Positions 19,953 to 28,387 of a stretch of DNA of 38,311 nucleotides are shown piece after piece (the stretch's first letter is position 1; each line of letters opens with the position of its first letter). The notes under the pieces were generated by a model. It was given only the letters and a program-made list of their open reading frames with translations, searched no databases and was not told the DNA's origin. The position numbers and the translations under genes are program-made. This DNA comes from Micromonospora sp. CPCC 205371 (GTDB lineage Bacteria; Actinomycetota; Actinomycetes; Mycobacteriales; Micromonosporaceae): positions 1 to 38,311 of the forward strand of contig NZ_JAIBNX010000068.1 in the NCBI RefSeq assembly GCF_026130045.1, written 5' to 3'.

Positions 19953-21506
19953 ATGAGCACACCGCGTCCGGTACTGGTTGTGGACTTCGGCGCACAGTAC
20001 GCCCAGCTGATCGCCCGCCGGGTGCGCGAGGCCAAGGTCTACTCCGAGATCGTCCCGCACTCGATGCCGGTGGCCGACATGCTGGCCAAGGACCCGGCCG
20101 CGATCATCCTTTCCGGCGGGCCGGCGAGCGTGTACGCGCCGGGCGCGCCGCAGGTCGACGCCAAGCTCTTCGACGCGGGCGTGCCGGTCTTCGGCATCTG
20201 CTACGGCTTCCAGGCGATGGCGCGGGCGCTCGGGGGCACGGTGGCGCACACCGGCGACCGCGAGTATGGCCGCACGGTCCTGGCGGCCCGGCCCGAGGCC
20301 GGCGTGATGCTGCGCGATCTGCCGAGCGACCTGCCGGTCTGGATGAGCCACGGCGACTGCGTCACCGAGGCGCCGCCCGGGTTCGCGGTGACCGCCGGCA
20401 CGGCTGTCGTGCCCGTCGCCGCGTTCGAAGACGTCGCCGGCCGGCGTGCCGGCGTGCAGTTCCACCCCGAGGTGGCGCACACCGCGCACGGGCAGGAGAT
20501 GCTGACCCGCTTCCTGTACGACATCGCTGGCATCGAGCCGACCTGGACGATGGGCAACATCATCGACGACCAGGTGGCCGCGATCCGCGAGCAGGTGGGC
20601 GACAAGGAGGTCATCTGCGCGCTCTCCGGCGGCGTCGATTCGGCGGTCGCCGCCGCGCTCGTCCACAAGGCCGTCGGCGACCAGCTGACCTGCGTTTTCG
20701 TCGACCACGGCCTGCTGCGCGCGGGCGAGGCCGAGCAGGTCGAGCAGGACTACGTCGCCGCCACGGGCATCAAGCTCAAGGTCGTCGACGCTGCTGACCG
20801 GTTCCTGGGCGCGCTCGCGGGCGTCACCGACCCGGAGGACAAGCGCAAGATCATCGGGCGGGAGTTCATCAGGGTCTTCGAGGCCGCCGCCCGCGAGGTC
20901 GCCGCCACCGGCGACGTCGAGTTTCTGGTACAGGGAACGCTGTACCCGGACGTCGTTGAGTCCGGCGGCGGCACCGGCACTGCCAACATCAAGTCGCACC
21001 ACAACGTGGGCGGCCTGCCGGACGACCTTCGCTTCTCCCTGGTCGAGCCCCTGCGCACCCTCTTCAAAGACGAGGTGCGCCAGCTTGGCCTGACATTGGG
21101 GCTGCCGGAGGCGATGGTGTGGCGGCACCCGTTCCCAGGGCCGGGTCTCGCCATCCGGATCATCGGTGCCGTCTCCAGCGACCGGCTGGAGGTGCTGCGC
21201 GCCGCCGATCTGATCGCCCGCGAGGAGCTGACCGCCTCGGGCCTCGACCGGTCGGTGTGGCAGTTCCCGGTGGTGCTCCTCGCTGACGTGCGGTCGGTGG
21301 GCGTACAGGGCGACGGGCGCACCTACGGCCATCCGATCGTGCTCCGGCCGGTCTCCAGCGAAGACGCCATGACCGCCGACTGGTCGCGCCTGCCGTACGA
21401 CGTCATCGCGCGGATCTCGACCCGCATCACCAACGAGGTGCCCGAGGTCAACCGGGTCGTGCTCGACGTCACCAGTAAGCCGCCGGGCACCATCGAATGG
21501 GAGTGA
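19953..21506 (+). CDS. guaA: GMP synthase (glutamine-hydrolysing)
   Basis: GuaA converts XMP to GMP with ATP and glutamine. The N-terminal class I amidotransferase has Cys83 in FGICYGFQ and HPEV in [11 protein letters not shown]. The ATP-pyrophosphatase domain has the PP-loop SGGVDS (225-230), and the C-terminal dimerisation domain ends in [12 protein letters not shown], the canonical GuaA terminus. At 517 residues it is full length. No ribosome site precedes ATG 19953; TAGGCT eight bases upstream suggests a nearly leaderless transcript independent of the GMC gene. Its stop directly abuts that of the convergent PspC gene. Confidence 0.97.
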   Translation: MSTPRPVLVVDFGAQYAQLIARRVREAKVYSEIVPHSMPVADMLAKDPAAIILSGGPASVYAPGAPQVDAKLFDAGVPVFGICYGFQAMARALGGTVAHTGDREYGRTVLAARPEAGVMLRDLPSDLPVWMSHGDCVTEAPPGFAVTAGTAVVPVAAFEDVAGRRAGVQFHPEVAHTAHGQEMLTRFLYDIAGIEPTWTMGNIIDDQVAAIREQVGDKEVICALSGGVDSAVAAALVHKAVGDQLTCVFVDHGLLRAGEAEQVEQDYVAATGIKLKVVDAADRFLGALAGVTDPEDKRKIIGREFIRVFEAAAREVAATGDVEFLVQGTLYPDVVESGGGTGTANIKSHHNVGGLPDDLRFSLVEPLRTLFKDEVRQLGLTLGLPEAMVWRHPFPGPGLAIRIIGAVSSDRLEVLRAADLIAREELTASGLDRSVWQFPVVLLADVRSVGVQGDGRTYGHPIVLRPVSSEDAMTADWSRLPYDVIARISTRITNEVPEVNRVVLDVTSKPPGTIEWE

Positions 21507-21746
21507 TCAGCTTTTCGGAGATCCCGGCCAGGCGGGGGCGTCGACGGGCTCTTCCGGCATCAGGAACCACATGATCGGATACGCGATCACGGCCAGGCCA
21601 GCCGTGACGACCGCGGCGAATGCGAAGAGCACGCGGACGAGGACCGGGTCGACGTTGAAGTAACGGCCGAGACCGCTGCACACGCCGGCGATGATCCGGT
21701 CGGTGATCGGGCGTCGGAGTTCCTTGTACGGGGGCGTTGCGTTCAT
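21507..21746 (-). CDS. Small PspC-domain membrane protein
   Basis: PspC domains sense or transmit envelope stress. The 79-residue protein is a PspC domain (ELRRPITDRIIAGVCSGLGRYFNVDPVLVRVLF) with the characteristic amphipathic start and a hydrophobic segment FAAVVTAGLAVIAYPIMWFLMP, then a short polar tail. It is the smallest of three PspC-containing proteins in the window; the others are fused to a LiaF-like domain and to a histidine kinase. The gene lies convergent to guaA without any gap. The 144 bases to the Nudix gene hold no recognisable element apart from a possible promoter. Confidence 0.9.
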   Translation of the reverse strand: MNATPPYKELRRPITDRIIAGVCSGLGRYFNVDPVLVRVLFAFAAVVTAGLAVIAYPIMWFLMPEEPVDAPAWPGSPKS

Positions 21747-21890
21747 GACTCAACGGTCCGCTTTGAGGTCTTGACTGACCTCGGTGAGCGCCCGGATCCT
21801 TACCCTGAGCGTCCCCTGACGGGCGATCATCTGTCAGGAATCTGACGGTGTTCATGGACTTGTCATCTCATTCGGGAAGAATGCCCCCCT

Positions 21891-22835
21891 GTGACCCCCG
21901 CCCTTGAACCACTTCGCCGGATCGCGGCGTACGCAGTAGTCACCAACCCCGAAGGGCAGGTGCTGCTCGTTCGCGCATCGCCCAAATCGGGCACGCCGGG
22001 CGTGTGGTCGCTTCCTGGCGGAGCGGTGGATCACGGCGAAGACCCCAACCACACGGTCGTCCGCGAGACCGCCGCCGAGACCGGGCTCTCCGTGACGGTG
22101 GTGGGGCTGCGCGACGTGCTCGCCGACATGCGGGCGCTGCCGCACCGGGGCATCACGATCCACACCGATCGCCTCATCTACGAGGTTTCGGTGCGCGGCG
22201 GCACACTCTGCGACCGCATCGGGCAGCCGACCGACCTGGCGCGCTGGCACACCATCGAAGCCGCCCAGGGGCTGCCGCTGCGGCCGTTCACCGCGAGCGC
22301 ACTCGGGCTGCCCGCCGGGCCGATCGACCTGCGGCCCGAGGAGGCGCCGGACTTCCCGTCGTTCTATGCGGTGCCGGGGCCTGACGGGCTGCACCGTGCC
22401 CAGCGGTTCGCGGCGTACGCGGTGGCCACCGACCCCGACGGCCGGATGCTGCTGACCCGGATCGCCCCCGGGTACCCGGGCGAGGGCTGCTGGCACCTGC
22501 CGGGCGGCGGCACCGACTACGGCGAGCAGCCCGGCGCCGCCCTGATCCGCGAGCTGCTCGAAGAGACCGGGCAGAGCGGGCGGCTGGTCGAGCTCCTGGG
22601 CGTCGCTAGCCACCGGGACGCGGCGTCGCTCGGTCCCGAGGGGTACCCGATCGACTGGCACGGCGTGCGCGCCTTCTATCGGGTGGCGGTCGACGCGCCG
22701 GTGCCGCCCGCGGTGGGCGATGTGGGCGGTTCGACGTCCGAGGCGCGGTGGTTCAGCAGGGGCGAGCTGACCGTACTGCGGCAGCACGAGTTCACCGAGG
22801 TGACCGCCGAGGCGATGCGGGCGGTCGGTTTCTAG
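21891..22835 (+). CDS. Double-domain Nudix hydrolase
   Basis: Nudix enzymes hydrolyse nucleoside diphosphates linked to another moiety. The 314-residue protein has two Nudix domains. The N-terminal box, starting at GGAVDHGEDPNHTVV and followed by RETAAETGL, has Ala in place of one of the two metal-binding glutamates, so that domain may be weak or inactive. The C-terminal box, GGGTDYGEQPGAALIRELLEETG, is intact. The second domain also carries DWHGVRAFYRVAV, shared with the next gene. It starts at GTG 21891 without a clear ribosome site. The next gene is a paralogue nine bases downstream. The substrate is unknown. Confidence 0.87.
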   Translation: MTPALEPLRRIAAYAVVTNPEGQVLLVRASPKSGTPGVWSLPGGAVDHGEDPNHTVVRETAAETGLSVTVVGLRDVLADMRALPHRGITIHTDRLIYEVSVRGGTLCDRIGQPTDLARWHTIEAAQGLPLRPFTASALGLPAGPIDLRPEEAPDFPSFYAVPGPDGLHRAQRFAAYAVATDPDGRMLLTRIAPGYPGEGCWHLPGGGTDYGEQPGAALIRELLEETGQSGRLVELLGVASHRDAASLGPEGYPIDWHGVRAFYRVAVDAPVPPAVGDVGGSTSEARWFSRGELTVLRQHEFTEVTAEAMRAVGF

Positions 22836-22844
22836 GCTTGGTCG

Positions 22845-23768
22845 GTGAAACAACAACGCAGGATCGCCGCGTACGGGGTCTGCTGCGGCGACGGTGACCG
22901 GTTGCTGTTGGCCCGCAGTTCGGACCAGTCCGCGTTCCCGGGCATCTGGCAGATCCCCGGTGGCGGCATCGACCACGGCGAGCACCCCGCCGACGGCGTG
23001 GTCCGCGAGTTCGCCGAGGAGACGGGCCTGGCCGTCGAGGTGATCGGGCTGCGCGCGGCGGTGTCCGACGTGCTGGCGCTCCCCGGCGTGGAGACGGCCG
23101 AGCACACCGACAGGATCGTGTACGACGTCCGCGTGACCGGTGGCGCACTGCGCGACGAGCCGGACGGCACCACCGACCTGGCCGCCTGGATCACCCCGGA
23201 GGAGTTGCGAGCGCTCCCGCTCATGCCGTTCACCGCCGAGCTGTTCGGGCTGCCGGTCGACCCGCTGCCCGGAGCGACGCACACCACACCGGCACCACCG
23301 GCCTCACGGGTCACCCGTGGCCAGCGGTTCGCCGCGTACGGGCTCGCCACCGATCCGGCCGGCCGGGTGCTGCTGACGCTGATCGCGCCCGGATACCCGG
23401 GAGCCGGCCGGTGGCACCTGCCCGGCGGCGGCACGGACTTCGGCGAGCAGCCCGCGGTGGCCCTGCTGCGCGAGCTGGCGGAGGAGTCCGGACAGGTGGG
23501 GCGGGTCACGGGCCTGCTCGACGTGAGCCACCACCGAAACCCGGCGGCGCGCGGGCCCGAGGGGTACGCCATCGACTGGCACGCCGTGCGAGTCCTGTAC
23601 CGCGTGGCGGTCGACTTGCCCACCGAGCCGGTGGTGACCGAGGCGGCTGGGGGCTCGACGGCCCGGGCGGCCTGGTTCGACCCGGCCGAGGCGGCTCGGC
23701 TCGACCTGACCGACGTGGCGGCAGCGGCGCTCGCGCGGCTCATGAGCGATATTGATGTGGCGGGCTAA
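22845..23768 (+). CDS. Double-domain Nudix hydrolase, tandem paralogue
   Basis: The 307-residue protein has the same two-domain plan as its upstream neighbour, and the two C-terminal domains are clearly homologous (RFAAYxxATDPxGRxLLT, APGYPG, WHLPGGGTD, DWHxVR). Here both Nudix boxes are complete: GGGIDHGEHPADGVVREFAEETGL near residue 33 and GGGTDFGEQPAVALLRELAEESG near residue 205. The GTG at 22845 has no Shine-Dalgarno, but TAGGCT is exactly six bases upstream, as expected for a leaderless transcript. The pair probably arose by tandem duplication. I cannot name the substrate. Confidence 0.88.
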   Translation: MKQQRRIAAYGVCCGDGDRLLLARSSDQSAFPGIWQIPGGGIDHGEHPADGVVREFAEETGLAVEVIGLRAAVSDVLALPGVETAEHTDRIVYDVRVTGGALRDEPDGTTDLAAWITPEELRALPLMPFTAELFGLPVDPLPGATHTTPAPPASRVTRGQRFAAYGLATDPAGRVLLTLIAPGYPGAGRWHLPGGGTDFGEQPAVALLRELAEESGQVGRVTGLLDVSHHRNPAARGPEGYAIDWHAVRVLYRVAVDLPTEPVVTEAAGGSTARAAWFDPAEAARLDLTDVAAAALARLMSDIDVAG

Positions 23769-23791
23769 ACTGGTGGGTCGAGAACGACTTG

Positions 23792-23823
23792 CTAGCTATG
23801 TCCGCTTACTTAGTTATGTCCGC
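23792..23823 (+). repeat. Two 14-base direct repeats upstream of pssA
   Basis: CTAGCTATGTCCGC (23792-23805) and TTAGTTATGTCCGC (23810-23823) match at 12 of 14 positions and are 18 bases apart. They lie in the 156-base gap before pssA, with a possible promoter (TTGCTA at 23789 and AGTTAT near 23812, spacer about 17) overlapping them, so they may be an operator for the gene. Confidence 0.45.
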
Positions 23824-23924
23824 GGCTATCGCCAAGCCGGACCGTGGTGTGCGATGGTGTATGCCGCGTACGACCGGGCGGCCGCCGTGGCGGCGGACAC
23901 ACCGACCCGGTGATGGAGGACTAG

Positions 23925-24875
23925 GTGCCGAGAGCCCCTTGGCGTCGGCGTCGTGCGACGGACAGCCCACGCCCAGCTGGGCGCCGGTGGGCAGGCCGCC
24001 TGCGGCGTAGTGGCACATTCGCCCGGCAGGTCCTGTTTGTCCAGCGAATCCGTCGGCGCCGCCACGAAACCGGCAGCGGCACCACGGTGGTCGTGCCGGC
24101 TCACCCCGCTGAGGTCGCCCCGCTGACCGACGACGAGATCGAGTCGCTCCTGACGCCGGCGCCGGCCGACGAGGCCGCCAGCCTGGCCATCCCGCTGCTC
24201 CCCGGCGAGCACACCGCCGCCCGGCGATTCAAGTTCGCTGTGGTCAACGCGTGCACGCTCGGCAGCCTGGCGCTCGGCGTACTGGCGATCATGCTCGCCA
24301 TGCGCGGTGACGTGCGCGCCGGCGCGATCTGCCTGATCGCGTGCGTGATCTTCGACGGCGCTGACGGCCTGCTCGCTCGCCGGTTCGGCGTCGCCAGCCC
24401 ATTCGGCGCGCAGATGGACTCGCTCGCCGACATGTGCTCCTTCGGCATCGCCGCACCGGTCGTCGTGTACGCCTCACTGGCCGGCACGGTGCCGACCGCG
24501 GCGGCCGCCCTGGCCTGCGTACTGGTGGCCGGCTGCGCCGCCGTCCGGCTGGCCCGGTTCAACGTGTCGCCCAAAGACGGGCGCTTCTTCTGCGGCGTAC
24601 CGACCACGATGGCCGCTGCCGTGCTCGCCGTCGGCGTGCTGATCGAGCTGCCGATGTCGGGCACCGCGCAGCTCGTCGGCGTGGCGCTGCTGGCGTTCGC
24701 GATGGTGTCCAGCTTCCCGTACGCCAAGCTGGCCCGCCTCATCAAGCTGCCGCCGTGGCTGTGGCTGCTGCCGGTGGTGGGCGCGCTGGTCGACCCGCGA
24801 CTGACGTTCGCGGTGGTCGTGGCTGGCTACCTAGTGAGCGGCCCAGTCCTCTGGCTCCGCCACCGCCGCGTCTAA
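23925..24875 (+). CDS. pssA: CDP-diacylglycerol-serine O-phosphatidyltransferase
   Basis: PssA joins CDP-diacylglycerol and serine to phosphatidylserine in the membrane; decarboxylation by Psd, encoded just downstream on the other strand, gives phosphatidylethanolamine. The CDP-alcohol phosphotransferase motif is perfect: Asp147-Gly148-x2-Ala151-Arg152-x8-Gly161-x3-Asp165-x3-Asp169. About six to eight membrane segments surround it, beginning near residue 105. The 316-residue product has an unusually long, Arg-rich and then acidic N-terminal extension of about 100 residues, probably cytosolic. The GTG at 23925 has GGAGGA four bases before it, the best ribosome site in the region, but a shorter start cannot be excluded. 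The convergent gap to psd holds a strong hairpin. Confidence 0.88.
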   Translation: MPRAPWRRRRATDSPRPAGRRWAGRLRRSGTFARQVLFVQRIRRRRHETGSGTTVVVPAHPAEVAPLTDDEIESLLTPAPADEAASLAIPLLPGEHTAARRFKFAVVNACTLGSLALGVLAIMLAMRGDVRAGAICLIACVIFDGADGLLARRFGVASPFGAQMDSLADMCSFGIAAPVVVYASLAGTVPTAAAALACVLVAGCAAVRLARFNVSPKDGRFFCGVPTTMAAAVLAVGVLIELPMSGTAQLVGVALLAFAMVSSFPYAKLARLIKLPPWLWLLPVVGALVDPRLTFAVVVAGYLVSGPVLWLRHRRV

Positions 24876-24885
24876 CCCTCTTTCG

Positions 24886-24937
24886 TGATCAGGGCGTCCT
24901 TCAAGTCGTTCTAATGACTTGAGGGACGCCCTGATCA
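24886..24937. terminator. Bidirectional terminator formed by dispersed palindrome, copy A
   Basis: A 22-bp inverted repeat (24886-24907 with 24916-24937) with a single mismatch that would be a G-U pair in RNA and an eight-base loop. It begins eleven bases after the pssA stop and ends 27 bases before the psd stop, so it could stop transcription from both sides. The first 22 bases (TGATCAGGGCGTCCTTCAAGTC) recur exactly at 30356-30377, which shows that it belongs to a repeat family. Confidence 0.85.
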
Positions 24938-24964
24938 ATGCGTCTCGGCGGCCGATGCCGGCGG

Positions 24965-26197
24965 CTAGCGCCAGCGGGCCACTATCGTTGCCCCGCCCAG
25001 GACGCGGTCGCCGGGGGCTACCAGCGGCTCGGCGGCGTCGACGGGGAGGTAGACGTCGGTGCGGGAGCCGAAGCGGATCAGCCCAAAGCGCTCGCCCTTC
25101 GCAAGGAGCGCACCCACAGGCGCGCGCTGCACGATCCGGCGGGCGATCAGGCCGGTGCGCTGCGCGACCGCGACCCGGCCGTGAGCGGTGTCCAGCACCG
25201 TGTACGCGGCCACGTTGTGCTCCGCGTCTGGCTTCATCGCCGCGGCGAACCCGCCGTCGGTGACGAAGTAGTCGACGACCTTGCCCGCCACGGGCGCCCT
25301 GTTGACGTGTACGTCGAGCACCGACAGGAAGACCGCGATCCGCAGAAACTCGTCGGGGCCCAGCCGTTCGTCGCGCAGCCGCTCGACCGACAGCACCTTG
25401 CCGTCGCTCGCCGCGACCACGGCGGACTCGTCTTCGGGCACGTCGCGCTCGGGATCGCGGAAGAACGCCGCGACCGGGGCGGCCGCGAGCGCCGGCACCA
25501 GCCAGACCCGCGACTTGGGGCGGGCGACGCGGGCGAGAGCGGCGATGCCCAACGCGATGCCGGCCGCCGCGACTCCGTTCGAGTCGATGTGCATGCCCCG
25601 GGTCACCGGCACGCTCGACGGCCGGTACGCGGGAGCGACCTGGGTGGCCTGTGCGGCGTCGGCCGGGGTGAAACGCAGCCGGTGGACTCGCAGCGGCGGG
25701 ACGTTGCGCACCACCACGTCGACGCCCACGCCGAAGAGGGCGCCCTGGCGGTCGAGCTCGGCCGCGGCACCGCCGGTGATGCCGGCCGCCGCACAGAGCA
25801 CTCCGCCCTCGGCGAGGTACTTCGCCAGCCCTTCGATGGTGGCGCGGGCCTCGTCGGCGGTGCCGGTGAGCGGCTCACCGACCACCACGACGTCGGCCGC
25901 GTCGGCCTCGGCGAGGGTCTCGACGACCCGCACTCGATCGGCGACCCACCGGCCCTGCGCCTCGACGTGATCGCGAAGCGCCCGCACGGCGGTGCTCTCC
26001 GCCGGCACGACGGTGAGCGTGTCTCCTGGCAGGAGCGCCTTGCTCACCTGGGCGAGGGTGGCGGAGCCGGCGTCGACCCCGACGAGGAGTCCGGTCTTGG
26101 GACCGTTGTGCCGGGCGAGTTCGGCGATGAGGGTGCGGGCGGCGCGATCGCCGGCGCGCGGGCGCCGAGCGCCGCCAGCAGCGGATACCTGGGTCAC
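24965..26197 (-). CDS. psd: Phosphatidylserine decarboxylase fused to an N-terminal Rossmann-like domain
   Basis: The C-terminal half (from about residue 205) is a short, archaeal-type phosphatidylserine decarboxylase: FFRDPERDVPE, ASDGKVLSVE, FLSVLDVHVNRAPVAG, and the self-cleavage site Gly377-Ser378 in LIRFGSRTDVYLP, where the serine becomes the pyruvoyl cofactor. Hydrophobic helices near 210-245 anchor it. Residues 1-195 form a separate α/β domain with strand-helix repeats (TGLLVGVDAG, DVVVVGEPLTG) that resembles a class I methyltransferase fold without a convincing glycine loop. Stand-alone enzymes are about 200-240 residues; this protein has 410. The GTG at 26197 has TATGCT six bases upstream, suggesting a leaderless transcript. 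It converges on pssA, the preceding pathway step. Confidence 0.88.
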   Translation of the reverse strand: MTQVSAAGGARRPRAGDRAARTLIAELARHNGPKTGLLVGVDAGSATLAQVSKALLPGDTLTVVPAESTAVRALRDHVEAQGRWVADRVRVVETLAEADAADVVVVGEPLTGTADEARATIEGLAKYLAEGGVLCAAAGITGGAAAELDRQGALFGVGVDVVVRNVPPLRVHRLRFTPADAAQATQVAPAYRPSSVPVTRGMHIDSNGVAAAGIALGIAALARVARPKSRVWLVPALAAAPVAAFFRDPERDVPEDESAVVAASDGKVLSVERLRDERLGPDEFLRIAVFLSVLDVHVNRAPVAGKVVDYFVTDGGFAAAMKPDAEHNVAAYTVLDTAHGRVAVAQRTGLIARRIVQRAPVGALLAKGERFGLIRFGSRTDVYLPVDAAEPLVAPGDRVLGGATIVARWR

Positions 26198-26218
26198 AGG
26201 GCAAGCATAGGGTGCGCG

Positions 26219-26647
26219 TCAGTCACGGGGTTCGCCGCGCTCCACGGCAGTGGGCGGCTCCGGATCGACCGAGCCCTTTGCCGCGCCCGTGGGGTCGGAG
26301 TCGCGCGCCGGCTCCGGTGCAGCGGAGGGCTCCGGGGGCAGGTACGGCAGCTGCGGGCCGGTGAGCAGCTCGCGCACGATGTCGGCGTGCAGTTCGGCCG
26401 GCACGCCGCTGACTGGTACCAGCACCGGCTCCTCGGCCGGCGGTGGGGGCGCCGGCTGGTCGCCGCGCCCGGAACGGAGCGCTCCGAGCAGGCCGAGCGC
26501 GCCGATGAGGATCAGCGCCCCGGCCACGAACCAGCCGACGGCCGGCAGCGGGAGCTCGAAGAGCTGCGCGAGCAGCCACCAGACCACGAGCGACATGAAG
26601 ATCAGCGCGAACGTCAGGGAGACGCCGTCGGTGCGGTGCGGTTTCAT
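26219..26647 (-). CDS. Putative two-helix membrane protein
   Basis: I do not recognise a named family. The 142-residue product has two hydrophobic segments (about 11-31 and 36-58, LTFALIFMSLVVWWLLAQLF and VGWFVAGALILIGALGLLGAL), then a Pro/Ala/Glu-rich soluble tail with no clear domain. Its ATG overlaps the stop of the PspC/LiaF-like gene by four bases (ATGA), so it is translationally coupled to it and probably belongs to the same envelope-stress module. The hydrophobic pair recalls LiaI-like or DUF-type small membrane partners of LiaF, but that is only a resemblance of layout. It ends 21 bases before the psd start. Confidence 0.8.
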   Translation of the reverse strand: MKPHRTDGVSLTFALIFMSLVVWWLLAQLFELPLPAVGWFVAGALILIGALGLLGALRSGRGDQPAPPPPAEEPVLVPVSGVPAELHADIVRELLTGPQLPYLPPEPSAAPEPARDSDPTGAAKGSVDPEPPTAVERGEPRD

Positions 26648-28269
26648 CGGTGTACCTCCAGCGACCCGCCGTTGACCTTCAACGTCATGTTGATCTTGCC
26701 GCCACCCGGCCCGTCTGTGCCGTTGTCGACGACCTCGGCCGGCACGACGTGGAAACCGCTCGACGTGTTGCCGAGTACGTCGGCGTCACCGGCGCTCACC
26801 TCGGAGTTGATCGTGACGTCGACGGTCGGCGGCAGGATTACCTCCAGCTCGCCCAGGTTGAGCTCCACGGCGATGATCTGCTCCTGCCCGGTGAAGTCGA
26901 CCTGCGTCAGGTCGAGCGTCGCCGACCCGAGGCTGTGCTCGTACCGTTCGGCGACCGCCTGGATCGTCGTCGGCTGCCAGACCACGTCACTGCCCGAGGT
27001 GCCGCCGTAGTGGTCGACCTGCGACTCGGCGATCGTCGAGATGCCCAGCGCGGCGGCGGCGATCACGCCGAGCGCGATCAGCCAGCGGGCGCGGCCGAAC
27101 CAGGCGCCCACGAGCAGGCCCAGCGCGACCGTGACGAGCGCTGCCGCGAAGTACGCGGACGGAGACACGCTGAATACGTTGGACAGGTCCAGCGCGGCGA
27201 CAATGCCGATCGCCACGAAGATCAGCGAGAACGTGGCCGCGCCGAGTGGTGACCGCTGCTTCGGCGGCTTGGGCGGTTTGGGTTGCTGCGGCGGCGCGTA
27301 CTGCGGTGGGTAGGGGCCGGGCCCGGCGTACGGCCCGTGCGGTGCGAACGGCTGGCGGTAGCCGCCGGGCGGCGGGGGCGGTGGCGCCGGAGTGTACGCC
27401 GGGTGGGCGTAGGGACCGGCGGGAGTGACGGGGCTCGGCGGCATCGGCGCCCCGGGAGGCACCGGCGGGGCCGGCGGCGCCGGCGGCACGGGGAGCACCA
27501 CTGTGGGCGGCTCCGCGCCAGCCGCCGCGAGGGGCGGCTCGCCCATGGCTGGCGGGTCTGGGCCCGGGGGGCCGCCGGAAAGGGGCGGGGCCGTTCCCCC
27601 CGGTGCCGGCCCGCCAGCGTCAGCCAACCCGCTGGCCCCCGCGGGGGCGCTTGGCCAGGCGGGACCGCCGGGCCCGTCAGGTCCACCAGGACCGCCGGGC
27701 CCGCCCGGACCGGCAGCGGTGCCTGGCTTGCGGTTGAGCAGGAGCGCGACCCCGATCAGCGCCGCCGCGCCGAGCACCGCCGCGCGGAAGCCGTCGGTCA
27801 CGATCAGACCGAACATGACCACCGCTAGCACGCCCAGCACGATGACCGTGACCGGCGACATGCTGGACCGGCCCCGGCCGAGCATCGACTCGACAGGTGA
27901 CGCTGTGTCGCCCTCGGCGGGGATGACGAGCCAGGCCGCCAGGTACACGAGGATTCCGATACCTCCGAAGAAGCCGAGCACCGCGAGCAGCACCCGCCAC
28001 AGCACCGGGTCGGTGTTGGTGGCGCGGCCGATGGCGGCGCAGACGCCGGCCACGTAACGGCCCTGGCGCGGGCGCACGAGCCCGTACCGGGTGGTGAACC
28101 CGGCCGACTCGCCGGCGCCCGCCCCGCCAGGCGGAGGCCCTGGCGGAGGCTCGCCGGGTGTGCCAGGCGGAGGCCCCGACGGCGTGCCGGGCGGTGAGCC
28201 GGGCGGCGGCGGCGAGCCGGCCGCGGACGGAGCGGCGGAGAACGGCGCGGACGAAGGCTCGGAGGTCAT
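26644..28269 (-). CDS. PspC-domain membrane protein with LiaF-like C-terminal domain
   Basis: The 541-residue protein has, in order, a Pro/Gly-rich N-terminus (1-55), a PspC domain (about 58-118, RYVAGVCAAIGRATNTDPVLWRVLL with a following helix), two further hydrophobic segments (138-180), a very long Pro/Gly/Ala linker (185-345), three hydrophobic segments (350-415), and a soluble C-terminal domain. That last part (LGSATLDLTQVDF, AVELNLGELEVILPPTVDV, KINMTLKVNGGSLEV) looks like the β-helical LiaF/DUF2154 domain; LiaF inhibits the LiaS kinase of Bacillus. It diverges from a PspC-containing histidine kinase and its regulator, so a role as inhibitor or sensor of that kinase is the natural inference. 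No ribosome site precedes ATG 28269; TATTTA nearby suggests a short or absent leader. Confidence 0.85.
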   Translation of the reverse strand: MTSEPSSAPFSAAPSAAGSPPPPGSPPGTPSGPPPGTPGEPPPGPPPGGAGAGESAGFTTRYGLVRPRQGRYVAGVCAAIGRATNTDPVLWRVLLAVLGFFGGIGILVYLAAWLVIPAEGDTASPVESMLGRGRSSMSPVTVIVLGVLAVVMFGLIVTDGFRAAVLGAAALIGVALLLNRKPGTAAGPGGPGGPGGPDGPGGPAWPSAPAGASGLADAGGPAPGGTAPPLSGGPPGPDPPAMGEPPLAAAGAEPPTVVLPVPPAPPAPPVPPGAPMPPSPVTPAGPYAHPAYTPAPPPPPPGGYRQPFAPHGPYAGPGPYPPQYAPPQQPKPPKPPKQRSPLGAATFSLIFVAIGIVAALDLSNVFSVSPSAYFAAALVTVALGLLVGAWFGRARWLIALGVIAAAALGISTIAESQVDHYGGTSGSDVVWQPTTIQAVAERYEHSLGSATLDLTQVDFTGQEQIIAVELNLGELEVILPPTVDVTINSEVSAGDADVLGNTSSGFHVVPAEVVDNGTDGPGGGKINMTLKVNGGSLEVHR

Positions 28270-28291
28270 GCTGTAAATACTGGTCGCTTCC

Positions 28292-28333
28292 GCGCCTGAA
28301 CAACCTCAGGCGCCAACCCTGACCCCACCCTGA
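28292..28333. promoter_or_regulatory. Candidate operators between the PspC/LiaF-like gene and its kinase
   Basis: GCGCCTGA (28292-28299) and TCAGGCGC (28306-28313) form a perfect 8-bp inverted repeat with a six-base spacer. Next to it ACCCTGA occurs twice (28316-28322 and 28327-28333), 11 bases apart, i.e. one helical turn, the geometry expected for tandem binding of a response-regulator dimer. Both lie in the divergent promoter region. Confidence 0.5.
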
Positions 28334-28387
28334 GATCTTCCAGTGGAATGTCCGGGGCGTCCCCGTGGCCAGGTGAGCGCAAACCGT

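Noticed and set aside
18196-19995. N-terminal extension of the LCP protein to 963 residues
   Set aside because: The extension runs antisense through the GMC gene; the LCP signal-anchor starts at 18195 with a normal family length.
23799-24010. 73-residue frame upstream of pssA beginning MSAYLVMSAAIAK
   Set aside because: Its start is produced by the direct repeats, no ribosome site precedes it, and it runs into the pssA coding region in another frame.
28091-28276. Plus-strand frame of Pro/Gly repeats
   Set aside because: It is the complement of the Pro/Gly-rich N-terminus of the PspC/LiaF-like protein, which reads Pro/Gly-rich on both strands.
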